A DNA stretch of 64,000 nucleotides from Ignavibacteriaceae bacterium. GTDB taxonomy: Bacteria > Bacteroidota > Ignavibacteria > Ignavibacteriales > Ignavibacteriaceae. Each line of letters opens with the position of its first letter. Within the stretch, counting starts at the first letter, position 1. The stretch is taken from positions 62,001 through 126,000 of the forward strand of contig JACAFB010000001.1 of assembly GCA_013388545.1 (NCBI GenBank). The letters are read 5' to 3'. Of the stretch, positions 8,237 to 17,714 are shown piece by piece. The position numbers and the translations under genes are program-made. The notes below the pieces were generated by a model that saw nothing but the letters and a program-made list of their open reading frames with translations, had not been told where the DNA came from and did no database searches.

Positions 8237-9559
8237 ATGAAGTCATTTAGTTTTAAATGGTTTTGTATCCTTCTTCTTCTCAGGCCAACTGAAGCTTATT
8301 CACAATGGGAAATCAGAAACAATGGGGTTCCATCAATTACCGGGATTAGTTGGGCAATTGATGCATGTGATTCAAACAACGTAGTAATCAGTTTTGCTGT
8401 TTCCCCGGATTCGCAGTTGTTCAAATCTACAAATGGCGGACTTAATTGGTTTCCTCTTTCAAACACACCCGTTGATAATGGCGGAATAATTGACATATCA
8501 ATGCCTGATCCGAACAAACTCTGGATTGCAACAGGTTCTGGCAAAATCTATTTTTCGTCTGATGCCGGTTATAGCTGGCAGCTACAGTTTTTTGACACCA
8601 CAGTTTGCAGTTTTATGAATTACATAGAAATGTTTGATGTTAACAACGGTGTTGCAATGGGCGATCCACCGCTTCTACCTTTTCAAAATAAGCCGGCTTT
8701 GTTTCTTACTACTACGAACGGAGGCCAGAACTGGATTGCCGCGGCTGATACTATTTTGAAGAATGTTTGGTCAGGAGATACCTGGAGAAGAATGGATTTT
8801 ACGGACATTAACAACGGGTATTTTTATGTGTCAGGCATCAATCCACAAAAAATTTACAAAACAACTGACGGCGGTGAAAATTGGTTAGCAATCTCTCCGG
8901 CCATTAATTCACTGTATAATTTGAAGTTCTATAATCCGGAGATCGGGATAGCTGCTGCAGGTGATTTTATTTATAGAACAACAAATGGTGGTGGTGACTG
9001 GGAAATATTCAATTTAAATACTGGTTGGGGGGAAGATTTTGAATTTCTTCCCGGTAATCCCGGTAAGATTTGGTTTGCCGAATCATCTTCGCTTTTTTTC
9101 AGCGGTGATACGGGAAGGACCTGGACAACTCAGCAATTGCCAGTCGACAGTTTTGATACACGTGATATTGAATTTGTGGATGAGAAACATGGATGGCTTT
9201 TGTGTGATGATGGTATAATTCTCTATACATCAAACGGTGATGAAGTTGCATCTTCTGTTGAAGAAAATGATTTGGCCCTGAAGGTATTCGTTTTGAATCA
9301 AAACTATCCCAATCCATTTAATCCAAGCACAACAATAAAATTTACCGTTTCGCCAAACGTCAAAGGTGAAATGTCAAATGTAATCTTGAAAGTATATGAC
9401 ATACTAGGAAGTGAAATAGAGACTTTGGTCAATGAAGAAAAGCTATCGGGAAATTATCAGGTAACTTTTGATGCATCGAAACTAGCCAGCGGAGTATATT
9501 TTTACAGAATGCAGGCAGGAAGTTATTCTCAAACTAAAAAAATGATTTTGGTAAAATGA
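8237..9559 (+). CDS. BNR/YCF48-like beta-propeller with T9SS sorting domain
   Basis: This 440-residue secreted protein has a signal peptide (residues 1-23). It carries several BNR/Asp-box-like motifs (STNGGLNW, SSDAGYSW, TTNGGQNW, TTDGGENW, TTNGGGDW, SGDTGRTW), typical of sialidase-fold or photosynthesis-assembly-like propellers. The C-terminal domain from about residue 353 begins NQNYPNPFNPSTTIKF and ends TKKMILVK, a type A T9SS signal. The final 259 bp of the gene are almost identical to the end of the next gene, pointing to recent copying of the sorting domain. No enzymatic residues are evident. Confidence 0.85.
   Translation: MKSFSFKWFCILLLLRPTEAYSQWEIRNNGVPSITGISWAIDACDSNNVVISFAVSPDSQLFKSTNGGLNWFPLSNTPVDNGGIIDISMPDPNKLWIATGSGKIYFSSDAGYSWQLQFFDTTVCSFMNYIEMFDVNNGVAMGDPPLLPFQNKPALFLTTTNGGQNWIAAADTILKNVWSGDTWRRMDFTDINNGYFYVSGINPQKIYKTTDGGENWLAISPAINSLYNLKFYNPEIGIAAAGDFIYRTTNGGGDWEIFNLNTGWGEDFEFLPGNPGKIWFAESSSLFFSGDTGRTWTTQQLPVDSFDTRDIEFVDEKHGWLLCDDGIILYTSNGDEVASSVEENDLALKVFVLNQNYPNPFNPSTTIKFTVSPNVKGEMSNVILKVYDILGSEIETLVNEEKLSGNYQVTFDASKLASGVYFYRMQAGSYSQTKKMILVK
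9299..9557 (+). repeat. T9SS sorting-domain DNA repeat, copy 1
   Basis: This segment matches 10904-11162 base for base with no gaps and about six substitutions counted by eye (roughly 98% identity). It covers only the sorting domain, while the upstream parts of the two genes are unrelated. Confidence 0.9.
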
Positions 9560-9571
9560 GAAAAGAAAATT

Positions 9572-11164
9572 ATGAAAATACTATTTAGTGTTTTAATCGT
9601 TTTTTTATTTTGCAATATTTATGCACAGCAGTATCCGACTTTTTTTGATGTTGATACACTCGATGCAAACAATATCTGGATGAGAAGTTCAAATGTTGGA
9701 ACGTGTTATGATGCCTTTTGGGAACTCCTGGGTACTTATCCATATATAATTTTCGACCACGGACCCTGGCTGATCGGGAAAATTGGTGCTGATACAGTTT
9801 TATCGATATCCCAGTGGTTTACAAGCTATTCACCCGGTCCGATAATAAACGGACAGGCAGCAATGCTCCTACATCCAGAAGATTCTTTGAAATACCGGGT
9901 TTATAAAATTTCAAAAGGCGATGATTCAACGAATATTGATTATGCTGAGTGGCCAAAAGAATATGGTGCCCCTGTTGATATCAATGGAAATCCTCTTGTC
10001 CTTGGTGATCAGACTTTGTGGACAGTTTTTAATTCTTTGGATAGCACTATGACAAATTCAGTTTGGTGGCAGGAAAAACCAAAACCATTCCCGATTGAAT
10101 TTCATCAGACTGTTTTTGCAAGAAATGGTTTCGGCAATGATGAGCAGGATATTTTTGCAAACACCGTATTTCTTGAATGGGAAATTATAAACAACGGCAG
10201 TCAGCAAATTGATTCAGCATTTTTTGGTTTCTGGACAGATATTGATTTCGAACCGTATTATGAGAACCGCCCGGGAATTGATATAGAAAAGCAACTTGGT
10301 TTTTGTTGGTCTAATAGAGCATTGACATATTATGATTCAATTCCTCCCGCAGTTGGTTATTGTATGCTTTTTGGTCCGGTTATACCATCAACTGGAAACA
10401 CCGCTACTTTTAAGGGAAGGCAGATTCAGGGATATAAAAATCTTAGCTTGAGTAGCTTTCATGGGATCGGTGATGATGCCTGGTACAGTTCACTTTACTC
10501 CCCGGCACGTTCATTAAAAGATGCGTGGAATATTGCCCGTGGGTTTGATTCAGAAGGCAATGAGATTATCGATCCTACTACTAATATTCCCACAAAGTTT
10601 CCTCTTTCAGGTGATCCGGTTTCGGGTTTGGGATGGATCTTTGAGTACAGTACAGGTGGTGGTGCCGGTTTTGCATTTTTCTCTGGCCCGTTTACTCTGG
10701 CTCCAGGTGATACTCAGTGGACAATGATTGCGTTAATCCCCGCAAAAGGTACGAGCAATCTTAATAGCATTTCTCAAATGAGAAGGAAATCAGAGATACT
10801 TCATTCACTTCCTTATGATAGTCTTGCATTTGGAACTTTAAGTTATCCAATCACTGATATCGGGTATGAAGGTACACCTGCAGTAACAAGCTTCAAGCTT
10901 GAACAAAACTATCCCAATCCATTCAATCCAAGCACAACAATAAAATTTACCGTTTCGTCAAACGTCAAAGGTGAAATGTCAAATGTAAGCTTGAAAGTAT
11001 ATGACATATTAGGAAATGAAATAGAGACTTTGGTCAATGAAGAAAAGCTATCGGGAAATTATCAGGTAACTTTTGATGCATCGAAACTAGCCAGCGGAGT
11101 ATATTTTTACAGAATGCAGGCAGGAAGTTATTTTCAAACTAAAAAAATGATTTTGGTAAAATAG
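9572..11164 (+). CDS. Secreted T9SS cargo protein, function unknown
   Basis: The 530-residue product has a signal peptide (residues 1-18, ending IYAQQ) and a large extracellular region rich in Trp, Gly and Asp. This region has no repeat or catalytic motif I can name. The C-terminal sorting domain starts at EQNYPNPFNPSTTIKF near residue 445. Similar extracellular proteins are common in Ignavibacteria and are usually unannotated. It follows the BNR protein by 12 bp, and a hairpin terminator lies immediately after the stop. The two genes share nearly identical DNA only in the sorting domain. Confidence 0.75.
   Translation: MKILFSVLIVFLFCNIYAQQYPTFFDVDTLDANNIWMRSSNVGTCYDAFWELLGTYPYIIFDHGPWLIGKIGADTVLSISQWFTSYSPGPIINGQAAMLLHPEDSLKYRVYKISKGDDSTNIDYAEWPKEYGAPVDINGNPLVLGDQTLWTVFNSLDSTMTNSVWWQEKPKPFPIEFHQTVFARNGFGNDEQDIFANTVFLEWEIINNGSQQIDSAFFGFWTDIDFEPYYENRPGIDIEKQLGFCWSNRALTYYDSIPPAVGYCMLFGPVIPSTGNTATFKGRQIQGYKNLSLSSFHGIGDDAWYSSLYSPARSLKDAWNIARGFDSEGNEIIDPTTNIPTKFPLSGDPVSGLGWIFEYSTGGGAGFAFFSGPFTLAPGDTQWTMIALIPAKGTSNLNSISQMRRKSEILHSLPYDSLAFGTLSYPITDIGYEGTPAVTSFKLEQNYPNPFNPSTTIKFTVSSNVKGEMSNVSLKVYDILGNEIETLVNEEKLSGNYQVTFDASKLASGVYFYRMQAGSYFQTKKMILVK
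10904..11162 (+). repeat. T9SS sorting-domain DNA repeat, copy 2
   Basis: Second copy of the segment at 9299-9557, with a constant offset of 1605 bp and no indels. The substitutions include Pro to Ser, Ile to Ser and Ser to Asn changes, plus silent ones. Confidence 0.9.
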
Positions 11165-11165
11165 G

Positions 11166-11186
11166 CGGCTGTACTAGTAACAGCCG
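11166..11186. terminator. Bidirectional hairpin terminator
   Basis: The arms cggctgt (11166-11172) and acagccg (11180-11186) flank a 7-nt loop and are followed by atttattta. It sits between two convergent genes, two bases after the stop of the T9SS protein and six bases past the aldo/keto reductase stop, so it probably serves both. Confidence 0.7.
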
Positions 11187-11192
11187 ATTTAT

Positions 11193-12164
11193 TTATTCCG
11201 CAAAAATTTTCTGAATGAATTTAAATTCTTCATCAGAAAGCGGTTTGTCATTATAATAAAGATTTGCAACAACCTGATTTAAATTTCTGAAACCGGGAAT
11301 AACAGCAGCACACTCTTTGTAGTGAAGCAAATATTGTAGAGCAGCTCTTGCCAGATCTTCAACAGATGATCCGAATTTACTTTTAAGTTTTTCAACTTTT
11401 AGTTCGACCCGCAAAAGATTTTCCGGCTTGAATCTGTCAGCATTTGCTCTATGATCACCGGCTTCAAAAACCGGGGGATTCTTACTGCTGTATTTGCCGA
11501 GAAGTATTCCCTGTGCAACAGGTCCGAATGCAATGAATGAAATATTGTATTCGTCGAGCATTTTTCTTGTGGGCGTTCCTTCAGCAAGAAACCTGTCGTC
11601 AATTGCACTTGCAAAACTTTGAATCACTTCCGGTTTTACTTTAGGAATAAGCTTTACAAAATCTTCATGCTTATAAGCCGATTGCCCGATAATTCTGATC
11701 TTGCCTTCTTCTTTTAACCTGTACATCACCTCAATTGCATCGTCAAGATATTCATCATTATCCCCAAAATTTCCGTGATGAAAATAATAAAGGTCTATAT
11801 AATCTCGCTTGAGGTTAATTAACGACTGCTCGCATTGATGACGAATGTGTGCGGGTTCATAAGCGTGAGCCGCTGTACCGGGAAACCATCCGACTTTTGT
11901 TGCAATAATGAAATTATTTGTCCGCCTGCCTAGGATTCTTGCAAGCATTCTTTCAGCACGTCCGTTTCCATAAACATCGGCGTTATCAAAGTGATTAACT
12001 CCGTGGTCAATTGCATAATTTATTGCCCGGTCAATCTCTGTCTCGTCAACATTTGCCCAGCCGTTTGGGACACCATTTACCCAATTTAACCCGCCCATAG
12101 TCCAGCAGCCAAGACTGATTTCAGAGATTTCAATATTTGTTTTTCCAAGTTTTCGATATTTCAT
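11193..12164 (-). CDS. Aldo/keto reductase
   Basis: This 323-residue NAD(P)H-dependent oxidoreductase of the aldo/keto reductase superfamily has a TIM-barrel fold and is cytoplasmic. The catalytic tetrad is visible: Asp and Tyr in DNADVYGNGRAE, Lys in IIATKVGW and His in YYFHHGNF. The N-terminal KYRKLGKTNIEISEISLGCW is typical of the family. Carbonyl substrates are reduced to alcohols, but the specific substrate cannot be read from sequence. The gene is convergent with the T9SS gene and separated by 104 bp from hemB on the same strand. That gap holds a hairpin repeat. Confidence 0.88.
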   Translation of the reverse strand: MKYRKLGKTNIEISEISLGCWTMGGLNWVNGVPNGWANVDETEIDRAINYAIDHGVNHFDNADVYGNGRAERMLARILGRRTNNFIIATKVGWFPGTAAHAYEPAHIRHQCEQSLINLKRDYIDLYYFHHGNFGDNDEYLDDAIEVMYRLKEEGKIRIIGQSAYKHEDFVKLIPKVKPEVIQSFASAIDDRFLAEGTPTRKMLDEYNISFIAFGPVAQGILLGKYSSKNPPVFEAGDHRANADRFKPENLLRVELKVEKLKSKFGSSVEDLARAALQYLLHYKECAAVIPGFRNLNQVVANLYYNDKPLSDEEFKFIQKIFAE

Positions 12165-12189
12165 TTTTTATTCTCTGTTTATGTTGTTA

Positions 12190-12210
12190 TTGCCAGCGTT
12201 AGCTAAGCAA
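12190..12210. repeat. Degenerate dispersed hairpin repeat
   Basis: The sequence ttgccagcgttagctaagca can fold, with one bulge and two G-U pairs, into a short stem. It resembles decayed copies of the attgcttcgc...gcgaagcaat hairpins that are scattered through genomes of this lineage. It lies between hemB and the aldo/keto reductase gene. Confidence 0.35.
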
Positions 12211-12268
12211 TCTGATTATTAAGTTTTAGAATTTTTCGTTACTTAACTTTTATTAATGACACTTGCTA

Positions 12269-13255
12269 TCATTTTCTGTTTTTATCAATCCACCTGGCAA
12301 CATCTTTCGCAAAATAAGTTAAAATCATATCGGCACCAGCACGTTTTATTGCTGTCAATGATTCGATCATTACTCTTTCCTCGTCTATCCATCCATTTAT
12401 ACCGGCGGCTTTTATCATAGCAAATTCCCCACTCACCTGGTAAGCCGCAGTGGGTATTTTGAATTCATCCTTTACTTTTCTCAGAACGTCCAGGTAAGGT
12501 CCCGCTGGTTTAACCATTACAATATCTGCTCCCTCATCAATATCTGCCGCAACTTCTCGTAAAGCTTCATTAACATTTCCCGTATCCATTTGATGCGATC
12601 TTCTATCGCCGAATGCCGGTGCAGATTCAGCAGCATCTCTGAATGGTCCATAATAACCCGAAGCATATTTTGCAGCGTAGCTCATGATCGGAATTTTATA
12701 AAAGTCGTTTTCATCAAGAATTTTTCTGATAGCTGCAACTCTTCCATCCATCATATCGGAAGGTGCAATGATATCGGCGCCCGCCTGTGCGTGTGTTAAA
12801 GCTTCTTTCGCAAGAAGTTCAACTGTTTCGTCATTAAGAATTTCTTCACCTTTCAAAACTCCGCAATGACCGTGTGATGTATACTCGCACATGCAAACAT
12901 CGGTTATAATCACCAGGTTTTTTACTTCTTTTTTTATTTCACGAACAGCTTTTTGAATTATACCCTCAGGATTGTATGCATCAGAACCTTTTTCGTCTTT
13001 GTGTTCAGGAATGCCGAAAAGAATTATTGCCGGAATTCCAAGCTTCTGAACTTCGTGACTTTCTTTTATCAGTTCATCGATTGAAAGTTGAAAAACTCCA
13101 GGCATAGATTTAACAGGATTTCTTACTTTGGTTCCGGGAACAACAAACAGCGGATAAATCAAATCATTTTTTGTCAGCACAGTTTCCCGAACCATATCTC
13201 GGATTATCGGATTGTAACGTAAGCGTCTGAAACGTTTGAAATTTTTATCTTCCAT
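12269..13255 (-). CDS. hemB: Delta-aminolevulinic acid dehydratase (porphobilinogen synthase)
   Basis: HemB condenses two 5-aminolevulinate molecules into porphobilinogen, the first shared tetrapyrrole step. The zinc-site signature [14 protein letters not shown] carries the three cysteines of Zn-dependent enzymes. The Schiff-base lysine regions [16 protein letters not shown] and [11 protein letters not shown] are intact. The start at 13255 ([16 protein letters not shown]) is chosen because AGGAG lies five bases upstream (13261-13265). The frame stays open up to 13321, but that extra part translates a dispersed hairpin repeat and is unlikely to be coding. The length, 328 residues, is normal. 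The gene is downstream of hemG and hemH on the same strand. Confidence 0.95.
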   Translation of the reverse strand: MEDKNFKRFRRLRYNPIIRDMVRETVLTKNDLIYPLFVVPGTKVRNPVKSMPGVFQLSIDELIKESHEVQKLGIPAIILFGIPEHKDEKGSDAYNPEGIIQKAVREIKKEVKNLVIITDVCMCEYTSHGHCGVLKGEEILNDETVELLAKEALTHAQAGADIIAPSDMMDGRVAAIRKILDENDFYKIPIMSYAAKYASGYYGPFRDAAESAPAFGDRRSHQMDTGNVNEALREVAADIDEGADIVMVKPAGPYLDVLRKVKDEFKIPTAAYQVSGEFAMIKAAGINGWIDEERVMIESLTAIKRAGADMILTYFAKDVARWIDKNRK

Positions 13256-13260
13256 TATTA

Positions 13261-13265
13261 CTCCT
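13261..13265 (-). promoter_or_regulatory. Shine-Dalgarno site that sets the hemB start
   Basis: On the minus strand AAAGGAG is followed by TAATA and the ATG at 13255. It is the only good ribosome-binding site near the hemB 5' end and excludes the longer open frame. Confidence 0.75.
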
Positions 13266-13267
13266 TT

Positions 13268-13325
13268 CTCTGTGTCTTTGGGACTCTGTGGTTTTTCTTC
13301 ACCACCGGGGCAAAGAATCACGGAG
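13268..13325. repeat. Imperfect 25-bp inverted repeat between hemG and hemB
   Basis: Two 25-nt arms (13268-13292 and 13301-13325) flank an 8-nt loop. The ctctgtgtctttggg...caaagaatcacggag pattern matches the style of small dispersed hairpins common in this lineage. The hemG stop codon (13318-13320) lies inside the second arm, so the repeat contributes the last residues of HemG. Confidence 0.6.
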
Positions 13326-14697
13326 AGTTAATGATACTTTTAATTTTATTAGCAACCAATTCTGCATTCTTAATGCAATCCCCCACAGAGATTCCGCCCC
13401 TGAAGTTTCCGCTGATAAAAATGCCCGGATTCTTCTTCTCAAACTCATCAAAAAATCTTTCATGTTCAATATAGCCGAGATTATACTGCGGAATTGCTTT
13501 CTCCCAAAATCTATCAGAGCTGTAAACAGGATTGCTCTTGATTTTCATCAGAGCTTCAAACTCCGTTCTGACTTTTTTAAGCAGTTCTGCTCTATCTTCA
13601 TTTACAAAACCAGGAAAGCGCGATCCACCAATGAAAAGAGTAAAAGCTGCTTTATCTTCAGATGTTCTGCCAGGAAAAATAACTGAGCTCCAGAGAGCAC
13701 CAAGAAAATTTTTATTCTCTTTTTCAGGAATTAAAAATCCAAAACCATCTAATTCCTGGTCTATATCTTTTTTATTGTAAACAAGATAGTAAACCAGTAC
13801 CGGCGGGTAATATATTGAATCAGCATGATTTTTAAAATCCGGGTCAAATTTTATGAATAAATCGCCCGCAGCAAAAGCAGGAACAGTTGAAAGAACGGCA
13901 TCACAGCTCACTTTTTTTGTTAGTCCATCTTTATTAAAGGAGACTGAATATCCTTCGCTTTGCCGGTCAACTGAAATCACTTCGCTTGAAAGGAATATTT
14001 TATTTCCAAAATATTTTTCTATAGCTTCAGGAAGCGCAATCATTCCACTTTTAAATGACAGCATTTTTGCGGATTGTTTGGAAACCTCTGCCCTTTTCTT
14101 TCGTTCACGAATGCTTCTTATAGTGCCAACAATTAGCCCGCCGTACTTTTCTTCGAGTGCATAAAGTTTCGGGAAGGCAGATTTAACACTCAGCTCTTCG
14201 GGTCTGCCTGCATAAACACCGGCAACAAATGGGTTAATAGCATAATCGAGGAATTCTTTTCCAAGTCTTCTGGTGACAAAATCAGCAAGACTCTGATAGT
14301 ATCCGTCTTTTGATCTTCCGATGAATGGCTCAGCCAACAGACGAAATTTTGCTTTACCAGAAAATAATTTTGTTTTAATGAATGCAGGCGGAGAAGTGGG
14401 CAAAGCATGAAGCTGATCGTTTCTCAGAATGTACCTTTTGTTAGCCTGTTTCGAAGCATATAAAAGTTCATCTTCAAGTTTAAGATCTTTTATCAGTTCT
14501 GCAATTACCGGAGTGGTTTCAAGCGCACTGTTTGGTCCACGGTCAAACAGGAAACCATTTTCAATATGCGTTTCAATTGATCCACCGACAGAATTTTTCC
14601 TCTCGATGGTAATAACATCAATTTCATTTTTGGATAAAAGGAATGCAGAAGTTAGCCCCGAAATACCTGCGCCGATTACAACAACTGTTTTAGGCAT
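13318..14697 (-). CDS. hemG: Protoporphyrinogen/coproporphyrinogen oxidase, HemY type
   Basis: This FAD-dependent oxidase makes protoporphyrin (or coproporphyrin) from its porphyrinogen, normally with O2. The dinucleotide-binding motif [20 protein letters not shown] opens the protein. [10 protein letters not shown] and the C-terminal FAD site [17 protein letters not shown] complete the family signature. The length of 459 residues is usual. The gene overlaps hemH by 8 bp upstream, so the two are translationally coupled. Because HemN and HemH are also encoded nearby, the protoporphyrin route is the natural reading. The symbol hemG is used here for the FAD (HemY/PPOX) family, not the E. coli flavodoxin-like HemG. 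Its stop lies in a dispersed hairpin repeat. Confidence 0.9.
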   Translation of the reverse strand: MPKTVVVIGAGISGLTSAFLLSKNEIDVITIERKNSVGGSIETHIENGFLFDRGPNSALETTPVIAELIKDLKLEDELLYASKQANKRYILRNDQLHALPTSPPAFIKTKLFSGKAKFRLLAEPFIGRSKDGYYQSLADFVTRRLGKEFLDYAINPFVAGVYAGRPEELSVKSAFPKLYALEEKYGGLIVGTIRSIRERKKRAEVSKQSAKMLSFKSGMIALPEAIEKYFGNKIFLSSEVISVDRQSEGYSVSFNKDGLTKKVSCDAVLSTVPAFAAGDLFIKFDPDFKNHADSIYYPPVLVYYLVYNKKDIDQELDGFGFLIPEKENKNFLGALWSSVIFPGRTSEDKAAFTLFIGGSRFPGFVNEDRAELLKKVRTEFEALMKIKSNPVYSSDRFWEKAIPQYNLGYIEHERFFDEFEKKNPGIFISGNFRGGISVGDCIKNAELVANKIKSIINSP

Positions 14698-15652
14698 TTT
14701 TATTTATTCTTTCTTTAGCAATTTCAAAAAGAGCATTTATGAATAATTCAGAATCATTCAAGCCGGTCATCACTATGTAATTTCTAATTCCACATTCATC
14801 GGCAACGTGGCGGTATTCAATATCAAGCTCGAAAGCAGTTTCAACATGATCTGAAACAAAGCTTATTGGAATAATCAGCAGATGTTTTTTACCCAAAGAG
14901 GAAAGTTTTATAATCATTTCATCGGTAGCCGGTTCGAGCCACTTTGCGGGGCCAACTTTACTTTGAAAACAAAGATGATGTTCGTGAGAAAAATTTCTCT
15001 GCTTCATTACACTTTCAATTGTTTCCTCAATCTGTTTACTGTAAGGATCTCCTTTCTTAACATAACTGACAGGTGTTCCGTGAGCACTGAAAACAAGCTG
15101 AACTGAATTTCTGAATTCTTCCGGAAAGCGAAGCAAAGTTTCATTTATTCTCTGGTTTATTGCACTAATATATAAAGGATGAGTTTGAAAAGATTCAACA
15201 AAGCTCAGTTTGTTAAGGTCCCCGGAATAAACTCTCTTCCATTCATTAAAAGACGAACCCGTGGTTGAAACTGAATATTGCGGGTAAAGCGGAAGTAAAA
15301 TTATTTGTGAAAAATTTTCTTTTTCTATTATAGCTGAAATTTCTGAAGTGAGCGGTTTCCAATAACGCATTGCAGTGAATACTTCTGCATTAAATCCGGA
15401 AGATTTTAGCTTTTGTTCAAGCATAGACCTTTGCTTTTCAGTCCAGTAGTTCAAAGGAGATTTTCCGCCAATCAACTCATACTCCTTAATAACTTTTGGG
15501 GCTCTTTTCCTCGATATAAATCTTGCCAGAGATTTTTGAAAGGGAAGCTTAAAGATATCGGGGTCATTAAAAAGATTCTCCAAAAAAGGCTGCACTGCTT
15601 CCAGAGAGTCAGGACCGCCGAGATTTAGTAGCACAACTGCTGTTCGATTCAT
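14690..15652 (-). CDS. hemH: Ferrochelatase
   Basis: HemH inserts Fe2+ into protoporphyrin IX, the last step of protohaem synthesis. The 320-residue product has the N-terminal family signature VVLLNLGGPDSLEAVQPFL, the catalytic His in VFSAHGTPVSYVKKGDPY, and the conserved acidic stretch SDHVETAFELDIEY. AAAGGA precedes the ATG, and a TAnnTTTG element lies 20-30 bp upstream. It heads a minus-strand set hemH-hemG-hemB and is divergent from the M14 peptidase gene. Confidence 0.95.
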   Translation of the reverse strand: MNRTAVVLLNLGGPDSLEAVQPFLENLFNDPDIFKLPFQKSLARFISRKRAPKVIKEYELIGGKSPLNYWTEKQRSMLEQKLKSSGFNAEVFTAMRYWKPLTSEISAIIEKENFSQIILLPLYPQYSVSTTGSSFNEWKRVYSGDLNKLSFVESFQTHPLYISAINQRINETLLRFPEEFRNSVQLVFSAHGTPVSYVKKGDPYSKQIEETIESVMKQRNFSHEHHLCFQSKVGPAKWLEPATDEMIIKLSSLGKKHLLIIPISFVSDHVETAFELDIEYRHVADECGIRNYIVMTGLNDSELFINALFEIAKERINKNA

Positions 15653-15674
15653 GATTCCTTTAATTATTCAGGTG

Positions 15675-15682
15675 CAAATTTA
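15675..15682 (-). promoter_or_regulatory. Possible hemH promoter, -7 element
   Basis: On the minus strand the octamer TAAATTTG matches the TAnnTTTG -7 box of Bacteroidota-type promoters, 22 bp before the hemH ATG. No convincing TTG -33 box is found at the proper distance, so the call is tentative. Confidence 0.4.
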
Positions 15683-15747
15683 TAAAAATGATGTTTTGTA
15701 AGTAAGGGAATTTAATATGGGATTGAATATGAAATATAATCCCGGGA

Positions 15748-15780
15748 TTTGTCACTTTTTCGTTTGCAGGTTTATATTTG
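15748..15780 (+). promoter_or_regulatory. Bacteroidota-type promoter of the M14 peptidase gene
   Basis: TTTG (15748-15751), a 21-nt spacer and TATATTTG (15773-15780) fit the TTTG-N19-21-TAnnTTTG consensus. Transcription would start near 15787, which supports the ATG at 15807 and rules out the in-frame ATG at 15717. Confidence 0.6.
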
Positions 15781-15806
15781 AATATTATTTATCCGAGATT
15801 AAAATT

Positions 15807-17543
15807 ATGAAAAAAAGAAAAATTCCGCCGCAGTGGCTGACAAAATTTGAAAAGTCGGGCAAAACCGAATCTCCAAATTATGATCAGACATTAAAATATT
15901 TTCAGATGTTCGAAAGTTTTTCGCCATACGTTAAAATTCGATCAATCGGGCTAAGCCCCCAAAAGCGGGAAATAAAAATTATAATTGTTTCAAAGGATAA
16001 AGCATTTTCACCTGAAAAGGCCAAACAGACGGGTAAAGCTATAGTACTTATTCAAAACGGGATTCATCCGGGCGAAATAGAGGGAAAAGATGCATGCATG
16101 CTTTTACTTCGTGAAATGCTGGTAACAAGAGAGAAAGAACATTTGCTTGACAAAGTCATCCTGCTGATAATTCCAGTGTTAAATGTAGATGGGCATGAAC
16201 GTGTGAGTCCTTTCAACCGGCCAAATCAAAATGGTCCATTAAAAATGGGATGGAGAACAAATGCTCTTAATCTCAATCTTAACCGCGATTACCTGAAAGC
16301 CGATACTCCGGAGATTCAGTCTTTCCTTAAAATGTTCAATGAGTGGCTGCCGGATTTTATGGTAGATAATCACACTACCAACGGAGCTGATTATCAATAT
16401 CATGTAACTTATGGTCTGGCAACTCACCAAAACATTGACCGTGGTCTGCTGGAATGGATTCAGAAAAAATATTTGCCTTATCTTATTCAGAGTGTTGAGA
16501 ATGATGGTTTTTTAACCGGCCCTTACATGGAGTTCAAAGACAGCATTATTGAGAAAGGTATACTTGATTTGCCGGTTCCTCCAAGATTATCTCACGGTTA
16601 TTGCGCGGCTCAAAACAGAATTTGTCTTTTAGTTGAAACTCACAGCTTAAAACCATTTGCCAACAGAGTTTATTCAACAAAATCGATGATGGAGCACACA
16701 ATTGATTTTATTAATAAAAATTCATCCGAACTTATTCGCCTGAATGCGGAAGCTGACAGGAATACAATAAAAAATTATCTGATACAAAAAAGGAAATTCC
16801 CGCTTGTACTTGTTGGAACAGGTAAATATGAAAAGTATTCATTCAAAGGATACCAATGGTTTGATGAGTACAGTGAAATCACCGGATCTGTTGTAAGAAA
16901 ATATACTGAAGAGCCGATACAGATTGATATCCCGGTTTTCAGCCAGGCAAAATCTGCAAAGAAGATAATTGTACCTCAAGCGTATCTCATTCCGAAGGAG
17001 TTTTCCGATATAATTAAAATATTGCGCATTCACGGAATAAGATTAAGGTATCCTAAAACCGGGAAAACGGTAACGGTAGAAAGGTACAGGTTTAGAAACG
17101 TAAACTTTGCATCAAGGCCTTATGAAGGAAGACATCTTCCATCTTTTGAGTGTGAATCTTTCTTTGAATCTTTTAAAATTCCGCCGGGAATGATTGAAGT
17201 TCCTTTAAATCAGCGGGGACTCAGAATAATTGTTAACCTGCTTGAGCCCGAAGCCCCCGACTCTTTTGTGAACTGGGGATTTTTCAATGCGTTCTTCGAA
17301 AGGAAAGAATATGCAGAAGCTTACGTTATGGAACCATATGCAAGGGTTATGCTTGAAAATAATGAACAGATCCGAAATGAATTTTTTAAGAAAATTAATA
17401 ATGATGAAAACTTCAGGAACAATCCATCAGAAAGACTTGATTTTTTCTACAGGCAGTCTCCGTTTTTTGATAAAGGAGAAAATGTTTATCCGATACTCAG
17501 ATTAGTAAATAACAATTATCAAAACACAGGAAACAAAAATTAA
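15807..17543 (+). CDS. M14-family metallocarboxypeptidase
   Basis: This 578-residue zinc peptidase has the M14 metal site HPGEIEGKDA (HxxE) and the third ligand His in DNHTTNGADYQY. The likely catalytic Glu lies in CLLVETHSLKPF. The peptidase domain covers roughly residues 35-330. The remaining 250 residues form a C-terminal region of unknown fold that includes a late E-rich segment. No signal peptide is visible when the ATG at 15807 is used; an in-frame ATG at 15717 would add 30 hydrophobic residues but lies upstream of the promoter candidate. M14 members of this size trim peptides or peptidoglycan cross-links; the substrate is unknown. Confidence 0.82.
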   Translation: MKKRKIPPQWLTKFEKSGKTESPNYDQTLKYFQMFESFSPYVKIRSIGLSPQKREIKIIIVSKDKAFSPEKAKQTGKAIVLIQNGIHPGEIEGKDACMLLLREMLVTREKEHLLDKVILLIIPVLNVDGHERVSPFNRPNQNGPLKMGWRTNALNLNLNRDYLKADTPEIQSFLKMFNEWLPDFMVDNHTTNGADYQYHVTYGLATHQNIDRGLLEWIQKKYLPYLIQSVENDGFLTGPYMEFKDSIIEKGILDLPVPPRLSHGYCAAQNRICLLVETHSLKPFANRVYSTKSMMEHTIDFINKNSSELIRLNAEADRNTIKNYLIQKRKFPLVLVGTGKYEKYSFKGYQWFDEYSEITGSVVRKYTEEPIQIDIPVFSQAKSAKKIIVPQAYLIPKEFSDIIKILRIHGIRLRYPKTGKTVTVERYRFRNVNFASRPYEGRHLPSFECESFFESFKIPPGMIEVPLNQRGLRIIVNLLEPEAPDSFVNWGFFNAFFERKEYAEAYVMEPYARVMLENNEQIRNEFFKKINNDENFRNNPSERLDFFYRQSPFFDKGENVYPILRLVNNNYQNTGNKN

Positions 17544-17714
17544 TCGGCAGAGATGTTGAACTAAAAGAGATAACATTATCCTTAACTGCTGAGTTGAAAG
17601 GGAAAGGGCTTATGATAATAAAACTTCTTTTAGTTTTTAGACTTTCTTATTTGTAATTTCTGATTGCTTAATTACCACAGATTCCTAATCCATTCTTTAA
17701 TAAGCGAGAGAATT

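Noticed and set aside
13256-13321. N-terminal extension of hemB
   Set aside because: It translates a dispersed hairpin repeat and lies upstream of the only good ribosome-binding site.
14926-14960. ggttcgagcc resembling the T-arm of a tRNA
   Set aside because: No acceptor, D-arm or anticodon stem can be drawn around it, and it lies inside hemH coding sequence.
15717-15806. N-terminal extension of the M14 peptidase with a hydrophobic stretch that mimics a signal peptide
   Set aside because: A promoter candidate at 15748-15780 lies inside it, and no ribosome site precedes the upstream ATG. A signal peptide cannot be fully excluded.
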